The notes under the pieces: model-generated | Told to the model about the DNA's origin: nothing | Database searches by the model: none | What the model saw: the letters and a program-made list of their open reading frames with translations, nothing else | Assembly: GCA_006176705.1 (NCBI GenBank) | Contig: QRFJ01000774.1 | Coordinates: 124,001-188,000, forward strand | Length of the DNA stretch: 64,000 nucleotides | Origin: Cocos nucifera | Taxonomy: Eukaryota; Streptophyta; Magnoliopsida; Arecales; Arecaceae | Direction: 5' to 3' | Made by a program: the position numbers and the translations under genes | Shown: positions 48,413 to 57,571 of the stretch, one piece after another | How positions within the stretch are numbered: the first letter of the stretch is position 1 | How the letters are laid out: each line of letters opens with the position of its first letter

Positions 48413-48428
48413 TAGCTTTGATACTAAT
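48413..48428 (-). promoter_or_regulatory. NA3 primer-binding site
   Basis: Minus strand ATTAGTATCAAAGCTA directly after the LTR end CCCCAACA. It is a mutated initiator tRNA-Met PBS. A second, older PBS-like AAGTGGTATTAGG lies inside the LTR at about 48449-48461. Confidence 0.75.
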
Positions 48429-48912
48429 TGTTGGGGTATCAACTCATCCTAATACCACTTGTTGAGGATCTTATATCAGAATATTATGGTAGAAGAAAAG
48501 AAGAAAAATAAAATAAGAATATAATCAAGTACCTGGATCAGCCTAAAGGCTCGCCTCCAGGGGGCATGCAAAACTTTACTATGAAAAAAAAAGATACAAG
48601 AGGAGATAACCCACTCTCAACTCACGTATATAATCCTTTCAACAAGAAGTTATCTTTACCAAACTCTCTCTTGAAGATCCTCTAAAATGATCACAGTCCG
48701 CTGCCTAGGTATCTGCATGAAGCCCTTGCTCCTGCTGTCCACTGGCACCCTCTTTCTAAGCTCTGCCATCTCAGATTCATGCCATAGCCACCCTTCTTTT
48801 TGCCTCCATCTGCTACTACAGGCCTTTTAAAGACCTCTATCCACATCCAAACTGGAATCCAAGCTCTTTCAGGATTCAAACATACTCACAGACCATCCTC
48901 TACCATCTGATC
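48429..48912 (-). repeat. NA3 5' LTR, downstream part
   Basis: Matches the 3' LTR from its end to the K insertion point. It ends CCATCTGATC, where TGATC (48908-48912) is the left target copy for K. Confidence 0.87.
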
Positions 48913-49749
48913 TATTGTTTCAGATGGTTGCTTTAATATCAATCTATTTGGAATAATCCTTGCACTCGATACTTACGAAAATAGCAACAAGGATCCAAGA
49001 AAAGGGATCGCCTTTCTATTGAAACCCTAGCAAACTTTAGGGCATGGAGAAAAGAGGGAGAATGAGAGAGGAAGAGAGATTTTAGGGAGAAAAAGCTTGT
49101 ATTGATTCCGTGCTTAGTTTATAAAACTCAATACAGAGTATATATACCTAGTCAAATAAGATCCAACCTAAAAAACTCTCCTAGCTAACCTAATGTGATG
49201 CACTCCTCGAGCCCATGTACACCCATGTCTTCCATGCACACACCCATTGGATAAATCCCAGTCCAATCCATAGGTAGGCCCCTTGGGACCTTACAAACCA
49301 AGGCCCTAAGTTCCTAGGATTAAATCTAATCCTAGGCCAGAATAGAAACTACGTTCTGTTCTATTCACTGCTTGAGCCAGCTCGATCAGTAGTCGGGTCG
49401 GCTCGATGGTGATATCTCCTGTAAGAGCCTGAATCACCACTTTCTATTCTGTTGCTCGAGCCGGCTCTCTCAGGGTTCGAGTCAGCTCAATTTTCACTCA
49501 GGTTGGCTTTGATAGGAACCGAGCCAGCTCTTCCAGCGTATCAGCCTGATACACTTTCCAAACTTCTGCTTGAGCCAGCTCTCTCAAAATTCGAGCTAGT
49601 TCATTTTTAGCTCGGGCTGGCTCTTCTGATAGGATCCAAGCCAGCCCTTCTGAAGCGTTCACCAAAGCTTTTCGATGGTTGATTCTATTCGCTCCTTGCT
49701 CTCTTTCCACTTGCTTCCAAGGCTTGAGAGTACCATACCTGAGCTCATA
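48913..49749 (-). repeat. Element K 3' LTR
   Basis: Minus strand TATGAGCTCAGGTATGG (TG mutated to TA) to CTGAAACAATA. The purine tract AAGATGGAGAT precedes it. It is rich in GAGCCRGCTCGA-like motifs (49374-49660). Confidence 0.9.
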
Positions 49750-51480
49750 ATCTCCATCTTGGTGCTCCCAAGTCTTTGTAAACTCAGTTATATCTGACAG
49801 CCCCATCAATACCATGCAATTGTAAAAGCTATTCCATGGAAGTACCTTTGTGAACACATCAACTGGATTTTTCTTGGTGTGAACCTTCACCAGCTCCACT
49901 TTACCATCCTCCACTAGCTCTCTGATTATGTAATATCTGATATCAATGTGCTTGGTCCTCGCATGATACATAGAGTTCTATGTGAGCAACAAAGTACTCT
50001 GACTATCACAATGCATTTTGACTGCATCCTGTAGTAATCCCATCTACAGCGCCAAGCCCTTCAACCATATAGCTTCCTTCGCTACCTCTATGATGCTAAT
50101 GTACTCTGCTTTAGTAGTGGATAAGGCCATAATTGGATGCAAGTAAGATCTCTATGAGACTGGACCTCCATACAAGCTAAATACAAAACCTGTAGTCGAA
50201 CATCGAGTGTCCACATCTCCATCAAAATCTGCATCCACAAATCTCTCTATTAGTCCTCGAGCCTCCTTGGATATGTTAGGATATTACTTAGCACCTTCCT
50301 GCTGACCATAGCAGATGCCTATCCCAACTGAACCTACCAAGTATCTAAAGATATCCTTCAGTGCTCTCCAGTGCTTCTTTCCAGGCTGAGCCATAAATCT
50401 GCTCACTTGACTCACTACATGGGCTAAATCTGGCCTACAACATACCATAGAGTATATAATATTTTCCACACCAGAAGCATATGAAATCTTTTTCATCTCC
50501 TGAACCTCCATCTCAATCTATGATGCCATGATCTTAGAGAGTCTAACATGCCCGACAAATGGCAACTCTGTCGGTTTAGCATCCTTCATACTAAACCTCT
50601 CTAAGATCTTCTTAATGTATCCTCCCTGAGATAGACGTAGCAGCCTCTTAGTTTTATCTCTGACAATTTTCATTCTTAGGATCTTCTTTGTAGGCCCCAA
50701 GTCTTTCATCTCAATTTTTTAAGATAAAGCTTCCTTCAACCCCTACACTACTTCCTTACTTTTGCAAGCTATCAGCATGTCATCTACATACAAGAGTAAG
50801 TATAACCAAAATTTATCTTCCAGAGACCTCAGATATACATATGGGTCATGATCACACCTGGATAGTCCAATACTTCTCACATAAGTATCAAATCACTTGT
50901 ACTACTGTCTAGGAGAATGGTTCAATCCATACAGCAATTTCCTCGATAAACAGACCTCACTCTCTGACCCAGGCTCCCTGAAGCCCTGTGGCTGCTCCAT
51001 GTATATGTTCTCCTCCAAATTCTCATGGAGGAATGCTATCTTAACGTCCATTTGCTACAACTCTAAGTCATGAGCAGCAACTATGCTCAACAGCATCTTG
51101 ATGGACGTATGTCTAACAACCGAAGAGAAGACTTCTGAGTAATCAATACCTTCTCTCTATGAGTAACCTTTGACTACCAGTCTAGCCTTGTTCCTCACTC
51201 CACCTTGCTCTGAAGGTGCCTCTTTTCTGGTGAAAACCCATTTAAAGCTAATGGATCGAGCATCATTTGGTAGATCCACCAACTGTCATATCCAATTTTT
51301 CTTAAGAGACTCCATCTCCTCCATAATGGCCTTCATCCATGACTCCCAATCCGAACTCTCCATAGCCTCCTCAAAGCTCTCGGATCTCCATTTGCAGTGA
51401 TGATAGCATAGAAAATAGTCTCATCAATGTCATATCGCATCTCATCAATGTCATATCGCACCAGTTTGTGAACAGTGCGC
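49750..51480 (-). pseudogene. Element K reverse transcriptase and RNase H
   Basis: RT from about 51400: KWVFTRKEAPSEQGG, LEL then a stop, QMDVKIAFLHENLEENIYM (catalytic Asp), and LLLYVDDMLIACKS near 50780. RNase H: RFVDADFDGDVDTR (about 50215-50256), TTKAEYISI and MHCDSQSTLLL, so all the acidic positions are visible. It ends FTKVLPWNSFYNCMVLMGL near 49800. The last open frame (49498-49971) then runs through the polypurine tract into the LTR. Several Trp and Gln codons are now stops. Confidence 0.88.
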
Positions 51481-53132
51481 TTCGACTTATGCAGTGCCAC
51501 TTTCCTTGCGGTATCCTATAAGTTTGCTAGCTATGGCCGCCTCTGCACTTCCCCCAGGATAGGTCACTCTCCATGCTGGTCCTCCACAAGTATATCACCA
51601 TGCCTATCTAACTCCATCTCAAACTAAACACCATCCGAGATTGATATTGAGGGCAAATCACCTGTATCTGAAAGCTATCCCATGCTGTCCTGTGTTGTCT
51701 TCATAACTCCATCTACACTTTTTGGTTTCAACATGATGCTCTTTTTGTCAAATATCACATTCCAACTGATGACACACCTCTGAGAATGTGAATCCCACAG
51801 CAAGAAACCCTTCACACCTCATGAAAATCTGATGAATATCATCTTCTATGACTTTGTGTCCAACTTGCTTTTGTCAGCTTCTTCTACCAAATCATATGCA
51901 GGACAGCCGAACACCTTTAGGTGGCCAAGCTCTACCTTTTTTCCACTCCAGATAGCCTCTAAAAGTCCTCCGTTCAATTTTCTATAGAGAGATTTGTTAA
52001 CAAGAAAATATGAATAAATAAAAGCATCACCCCAAAATGATTTGGACAGTGATGCCTGCAGCCTCAAGCTTCCGATCTTCTCTATCCGTGTTCGATTCAT
52101 CCTCTCCATAATACCATTCTGCTGAGAGGTCATCTTCACTATGTAATAGAATTTTATTCCATTTTTCTCACAGTATCTTCTGAATGCTAGGCTAGTGTAT
52201 TCTCCTCCATTATCAGACCTCAAATACTTCACTGGCTGTCATGTCTCCTTCTTCACCTCAACTCTCCAGATTTTAAATCAGATAAAAATATCTGATTTTT
52301 TCCTCATCAGATAGACCCATACCTTTCAAAAGAAATCATCTATAAAGGTGATAAGATATCTCACTCTACCTCGAGATGCAACAAGTGTGGGTCCCTATAC
52401 GTCTGAGTGAACAAGCTCTAAAATAGCTTTACTTTGCTTGATACTACTAGCAAATGTAACTCTGTATTGTTTGCCATAGATACAAGGCTCACATAGGTTA
52501 TCTCCTTCCTTTTTGATAGCTGGAATCAGATCTCTCCTACTCAACTTTGTGAGCCCCCTATCACTTAAGTGACCCATATGATAGTACCATAGCTTGTAAG
52601 CTAATTGCTCCTCCGGTGCTGCTATAGATACCTCTACACTATCTATAACTACTGAGCTCTCCATCCTATATAGGTTGTTGCTCAGTTTTCTCCCTTTCAT
52701 CACCACTAATGCACCCTTGAAAATCCTAAAACTCCCACTGCCTGGCTGACAACTGAAAGCATATCCATGTCCTTCCAAGTAATCTAGGGATATCAGGTTC
52801 TTCTTCAGTTCTGGCACATGTTTCACATTGGTGAGTGTCCGTATGACTCCATCATACATCCTCACTCTTATTGTACCAACACCAACAACTTCACATGGAT
52901 GATCACCTCTAAGACTTACACTCCCTCCATCGGATCTTTCATAAGATGAGAACCACTCCCGATGTGCAGTGTAATGATGGAAACATGCTGAATCCAGTGT
53001 CCAGTGGTTGTCCAACTCTGTTACTTTATCTGATACTATCAGTATATCTTCTCCACTATTTTTAGATGATAGAGCACCACTCCCACTAGTCAATCCACCC
53101 TTAGAAATGCCCTTTCCTTTTTTATTCTTCAA
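51481..53132 (-). pseudogene. Element K protease and integrase
   Basis: The open frame 52395-53132 holds the protease motif HWTLDSACFHHYTAHREWF (DSA in place of DSG/DSGC), NVKHVPELKKNLISLDYLEG, and GAG-pre-integrase LWYYHMGHLSDRGLTKLSRR with CEPCIYGKQ, up to LELVHSDV, the first catalytic Asp, followed by a stop. The core continues at 51846-52232 with YLRSDNGGEYTSLAFRRYC (second Asp) and NGIMERMNRT (Glu). The piece between these frames is frameshifted. The region 51481-51845 is the IN-RT linker, with no clear motif. Confidence 0.88.
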
Positions 53133-53192
53133 AAGTGGGCAATTTCTTCTAATATGACTAGGTTGATGATACTTGTAACATTTCCAAGCCTT

Positions 53193-53839
53193 CTAATTTT
53201 CTTGAGACCTTGATTTGCCCTTAGATTTATCTCTTATTCTCTTCTTAGGCCTTTCTTGCCTCTCATTCATAGAAAGTGCCTCTAAATTAGGGTTTTCTCT
53301 AACTAGCCTCTCTCGCTGCTCATTGGATCTGAGAACTCCAACCACCTCCTCGAAGTTTATTGTCTCCTTTCCATACACTAAAGTAGTAATGTGACTATCA
53401 TATGCTGCTGGCAATGAACACAACAATACGAGAGCTCTATCCTCCTCATAAATCTTCACATCAAGGCTCATAACATCCGAGCAAACTTGATTGAATCTTT
53501 AGATGTGGAAAACTAGATCTCCTCCTTCGGGCATCCACAAACTGTACAGTTGCTTCTTCAACCATACCTTGTTTATCATGTTCTTGCCCATATACGTGTT
53601 CTCTAGTTTCTGTCAAAGTTCCTTCGATATGGTTTCCATGTTAATCTTTGGTAGAACTTTATCAGTATCTCTTCAAGTTTCTTCCACTCTTCAACAAAAA
53701 TCTTTTTTGATCTTTCGTGAGTCAAGATCTTGTAGATTCTATTCTATACCGGCAGATCCTTCATCCTTTGTTGTCAAAGGCTGAAGTTACCCTTGCCATC
53801 AAACTTTTCAAAGTCCATCTTGATGGTACTCGATGCCAT
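53193..53839 (-). pseudogene. Element K gag
   Basis: Starts at ATG 53839, MASSTIKMDFEKFDGKGNFS, followed by a stop. The C-terminal half is open at 53193-53471 (EEDRALVLLCSLPAAYDSHI, then INFEEVVGVLRSNEQRER), the usual copia gag order. The zinc knuckle just downstream reads CYKYHQPSHIRRNC, with the second Cys changed to Tyr. Confidence 0.85.
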
Positions 53840-53959
53840 CCCAATCAGATTTCAATAACCAAACATAAAAGAGAATAAATAGTGTTCAAAGAAATCTATT
53901 CAGCACCTTACCACAACACCAAGTGAAGCTTTGATCTTTTTTCTACCAGATCTAACAAT

Positions 53960-53974
53960 CAGGATCTAATACCA
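53960..53974 (-). promoter_or_regulatory. Element K primer-binding site
   Basis: Minus strand TGGTATTAGATCCTG, two bases after the LTR end. Initiator tRNA-Met type with a few changes. Confidence 0.82.
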
Positions 53975-53976
53975 AT

Positions 53977-54789
53977 TATTGTTCCAGATGGCTACTCTAA
54001 TACTAATCTATTGGGAACAATCCTTGCACTCGGTGCTTGCAAAAAGAGCAACAAGGATCCAAGAAAATGGATGGCCTTTCTGTTGAAACCTAGCAAACTT
54101 TAAGGCATGGAGAAAAGAGGAAGAATGAGAGAGGAAGAGAGATTTTAGAAAGAAATAACTTATATTGATTCCATGCTTAGTTTACAAAACTTAGTACAGA
54201 GTATATATACCTGATCAAATAAGATTCAACCTAAAAAACTCTCCTAACTAACCTAATGTGATGCACTCCTTGAGCCCATGTACACCCATGTCTCCCATGC
54301 ACACATCCATCAGATATATCTCAGTACAATCCATAGGTTAGCCTCCTTAGGACTTTACAAATTAAGGCCCTAAGTTCCTAGGATTAAACCCAATCCTAGG
54401 CCAGAACAAAAACTACGTTCTATTCTATTCACTGCTCAAGCTAGCTTGGTCAGTAGTTGGGTCGGCTCGATAGTGATATCTCCTACAAGAACCTGAATCA
54501 CCACTCTTTGTTCTGCAACTCGAGCCGACTCTCTTAGGGTTCGAGCCAGCTCGACTGGAATCAAGCCAGCTCTTCTAGTGCATCAGCCTGATATACTTTC
54601 TAGACTTTTGCTTAAGCCAACTCTCAGAATTCGAGCTAGCTCATCTACAGCTTCGGCTAGCTCTTCTGATAGGATCCAAGCCAGCCCTTTTGAAGCATTC
54701 ATCGAAGCTTTTCGATGGTTGATTTCATTCGCTCCTTGCTCTCTTTCCACCTGCTTTCAAGGTTTGAGAGCACCATACCTGAGCTCACA
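53977..54789 (-). repeat. Element K 5' LTR
   Basis: 813 bp, minus strand TGTGAGCTCAGGTATGG to CTGGAACAATA. Homologous over its length to 48913-49749, with the same TATA-like GTATATATACC and the same GAGCC/GGCTC motif cluster. Confidence 0.9.
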
Positions 54790-55314
54790 TGATCATGATC
54801 GCAGTCCTTCGTGGCTACTGGATCACATCATATGCCATGAAAGAGCCTGGTCCACATGCACAATGCGTGTGGACCACGATAAAAAATTGCATCATCATCC
54901 ATCAACGAAGCCACTGGGCCTAGGCCGCACCCACGCATGTGCCCGCCTGGGCCCAGGCTACATCCCAACACGTGCCATGCATGGAAGATTCCCGCACTGG
55001 GCCGTGTCAGGCCCAATGCTCGCTGGTGCCTGCGCATGGAGCCCAATGCCTGCTGGCACCCACATGCAGCCCAGCATGCTACTGGCACCCACACACAGCC
55101 CAGCACCCTGCTAGCATGGCTGGCCCGACCTAGCCCACACATCCATCGACCAGTGGGCCCCACTTGATAGCCTAATTCATCTTCAAGTTTTTTTGCACGT
55201 ATCTTCATCATCTGAACTTCGATTAGGGTATTCTTGGGCTCATTGGACTTCGTTCATCATCCTGAACCTCGCTATGGGCCTATTGTAGGAGAATTCAAGG
55301 TACTTTTCTTAATA
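54790..55314 (-). repeat. NA3 5' LTR, upstream part
   Basis: Begins with the right TGATC copy and continues ATGATCGCAGTCC, as in the 3' LTR at about 46410. It ends at the element boundary (minus strand TATTAAGAAAAGTACC). GC-rich tracts with repeated GCCCAGCA phrases (54900-55140) match 46500-46700. Confidence 0.88.
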
Positions 55315-55512
55315 CTTCTAGGTGCCATGGTTGGTGTTGCCCTTGACTTGCACTCCTTCAAGTGGGCATAGAGCCCTTCCTCTAGCACCAATCTATTGAT
55401 GCTAATTTCTGTCGAATACTAGAATAGCTGGAGCTGGTGAAATACCAGATCACTGGAGGTAAAATCTATTAGAAAAAGTTCTAGCCAGAGGTTGCTTTGG
55501 TGGAGACCCTCT
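55315..55512 (+). other. Sequence between NA3 and H LTR
   Basis: Begins with the right CTTCT copy and is continuous with 45396-45923 if NA3 is removed. The last bases TGGTGGAGACCCTCT are purine-rich and precede an LTR start. No gene recognised. Confidence 0.4.
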
Positions 55513-56035
55513 TGTAAGGATTAGTGGTGCTCCCAAGCCTTGAAAGGCCATGGAAGAAGTCAGGATGTTGGCTCCGGGAGACTAGAATAAGTGTGATCCT
55601 AGAGCTAGGATCGATTTAGTCCTAGGGTAGAGGTTCAGCCCTCCACGATCATGAGGCCTTGGTTTATGGGTCATATAGAGGCTAATCCAAGTTTGGACCA
55701 GGTTTGGGTACATGGGATTGAGTGCATGATCAGACCATTAGTGTACATGGGTTTGAGTGAGTGCATTCATGATTGAGTTAACCTAGAAAATTTTTTACGG
55801 ATTGAATTTTGGTCCATGTATAGGTATATATATATACATGTATATTGTAAATCCTAAGAAGAAGAATCAATACAGCCATTTTTCCCCACATCTCTCTCTC
55901 TCTCTTTGGTCTTTCACATGCCAAGGTGCCCTGGGGGCGTGCATCCAAGCAAAGAGCAAGAAGGCATGCCCCATCTCTCCGAAACGAACACTCTTCCTTT
56001 GACCATAGCAATACATCAAAAGATACTGCGCAATA
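55513..56035 (+). repeat. Element H 5' LTR (short-LTR family related to G)
   Basis: 523 bp, TGTAAGGATTAGTGGTGCTCCC to GCGCAATA, followed by a PBS. The start and the run of phrases (GGTTCAGCCC, CATGTACACC-type words, TATATATACATGTATATTG) parallel the G LTR. Confidence 0.75.
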
Positions 56036-56037
56036 AT

Positions 56038-56050
56038 TGGTATCAGAGCC
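56038..56050 (+). promoter_or_regulatory. Element H primer-binding site
   Basis: TGGTATCAGAGCC, a perfect match to the standard plant copia initiator tRNA-Met PBS, two bases after the LTR. Confidence 0.9.
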
Positions 56051-57571
56051 TTCTTGATGAGGAGGCATGAAGGAAGAAGGATAAGTTGAGATCCAACACA
56101 GGAAAATAGGGGATTCATGAATGAAAAAGGTTTTGGGGCTGACAGGACCTCCTTTCTTCCTCTCAACTAGCGGTCGATCTGGCAATTGGCCATCGATCCT
56201 AGGCACTGGTGGCAGATTTCAACGATCAGGTGGTTGAGCGTGACATGGGAAGGCAGAAACAACCGTGTGGCTTTCCATGGGCGATTGGTGGTGGCACACG
56301 CATGCAGGATGGCAGAGTTCTTAAGGGGGCCTACAGCATGGCGGTCTTCTTCTTCAGTGGGAAAGTTGTAGGATGGTGGCGGCATCGACTCTGATAGTGG
56401 TGCACAGGCAATGGTGCACACATGCGACCAATGGCGGCCAAGGTCGGCAGTAGTAATGATAGGGAACCCATGGAGAGGCTTTTCTCTCCTCTAGGAAGGG
56501 CCTCACAGTGTTGAAGCAGGTCTCAAGGAAGAAGGCAGATGATGGAAATGGAAACGAGGTCCGGTGGTTGTGAGTGCCATGGTGGCACATAGATTTGATG
56601 AGGTGGTGCACAGATCAAGTGGTGGAGCATGGATCCCATGATGGCACATGGATCCGACAGTCGTGTCCATGCAGCAGGAGCCATGGCATGCCATAGTGGT
56701 GCATGGATTCAGCGGTGGTGTGCAAACAGTGACAGCGATGGCGTGTCGTAGTGGCATGAGAATCCGGTAGTGGTGGTGCATGAATAGTTGCAGCAACGAC
56801 ATGCCGCAGTGGTGCATGGATCCAACGGTGGCACCCGAATCTAGCAGTGGTGCACGAATAGCAATGGTCAGATTTTTTGGATGGAAGGAGGGTCCTTTTG
56901 GAGCATCCGAAAGGTTCCAGCAAGAGAAAAAAAGAAAAAGAAAAAACATAGGGTCTAGGAGCTTTTATTTTTTCTTCTTTTTCTCTCCATTGTTCGTGAT
57001 TGTTCTCCTAGTTGTGGCTTTGCGTGGTGTTAAAAAAAATGTGAAGGCTGAGCTGTTGGTTATTTGTTTGGTGTGTTAGAGGAGAGATCACCCAAGGGAT
57101 CAAGATCAAGGTGGAGCTAAAGAAACAACTATGCAGCCTGCTGGAAGGTTGGGAAAGTAGTTGCAGTGCATTTAGTGGTATGATCGGTTGGAGCCTTGAG
57201 GTGATGGAGATAGTTGATTTCTAGAGTTCAGTCATTGAGTTAGAGGAGTTGGATGAGCTCCTATGTATTTCAAAGTAGCCTGTAGGGTGTAGTATATTTG
57301 AGATGGCTTCAGAGGGATCTGTAGAGTGCGTAGGGTCCAAAGGAGCAGTGATGATGATCAAGATGCAGGGATAGGCCTAGCAATGCAGCATTGGATTACT
57401 GGCCTCGGGGACTTCTGCGGCATCAAATGGACTTCAATTTCAGGTGGAGCACTAGGTAGAGATGGCTTCACCGATGGAGAGGGATTTAACATGAGTTCAC
57501 AGCGGAGGGGTTTAAAGGGAGGAGTGATATCCTGGCACCAGTGCTAGATATGCATAGTTCTAGATGGAGCG
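56051..57571 (+). other. Element H interior, no recognisable pol
   Basis: About 1.5 kb following the PBS. I find no gag N-terminus, protease, integrase or RT motif. The stretch at 57300-57360 (GGATCTGTAGAGTGCGTAGG) vaguely parallels the post-gag part of G at 43000. It includes a degenerate repeat tract at 56560-56870. It is cut at 57572 by element I (left flank GAGCG). Confidence 0.45.
56560..56870 (+). repeat. Degenerate tandem repeat in H interior
   Basis: Imperfect repeats of phrases like GTGGTGCATGGATCC and AGCGGTGGTG at irregular spacing, minisatellite-like. No coding frame is maintained. Confidence 0.55.

Larger units (their letters stand above)
48913..54789 (-). mobile_element. Element K: near-complete Tork-like Ty1/copia element
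   Basis: 5.88 kb with LTRs of 837 and 813 bp and a full set of gag, PR, IN, RT and RH remnants on the minus strand. It is flanked by perfect TGATC duplications (48908-48912 and 54790-54794) inside the NA3 5' LTR. The RT sequence (VRHTSIKMLLSIVAAHDLEL) is typical of the Tork lineage. A moderate number of stops and shifts make it inactive. Confidence 0.93.
45924..55314 (-). mobile_element. NA3: complete gag-only copia element, host of K
   Basis: 3' LTR 45924-46886, interior 46887-48428, and 5' LTR 48429-48912 plus 54795-55314 (split by K), between perfect CTTCT duplications. The interior is 1.54 kb and encodes gag and a protease remnant only. Removing K (48913-54789 and one TGATC) gives an element of about 3.5 kb with LTRs near 1 kb, the same design as NA1. 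Confidence 0.9.

Noticed and set aside
54578..55211. Long frames on both strands in the GC-rich NA3 LTR part
   Set aside because: They follow from repeated GCCCAGCA phrases with few A/T stops; the same region in the other LTR (46400-46740) does not preserve the frames.
55889..55906. CT microsatellite as a regulatory site
   Set aside because: Short simple repeat in the H LTR, common in plant DNA, with no further evidence.
56167..56949. His/Thr-rich minus-strand frames in the H interior
   Set aside because: Produced by the degenerate CAT/CAC repeats. Wrong strand for H, and no start or motif.
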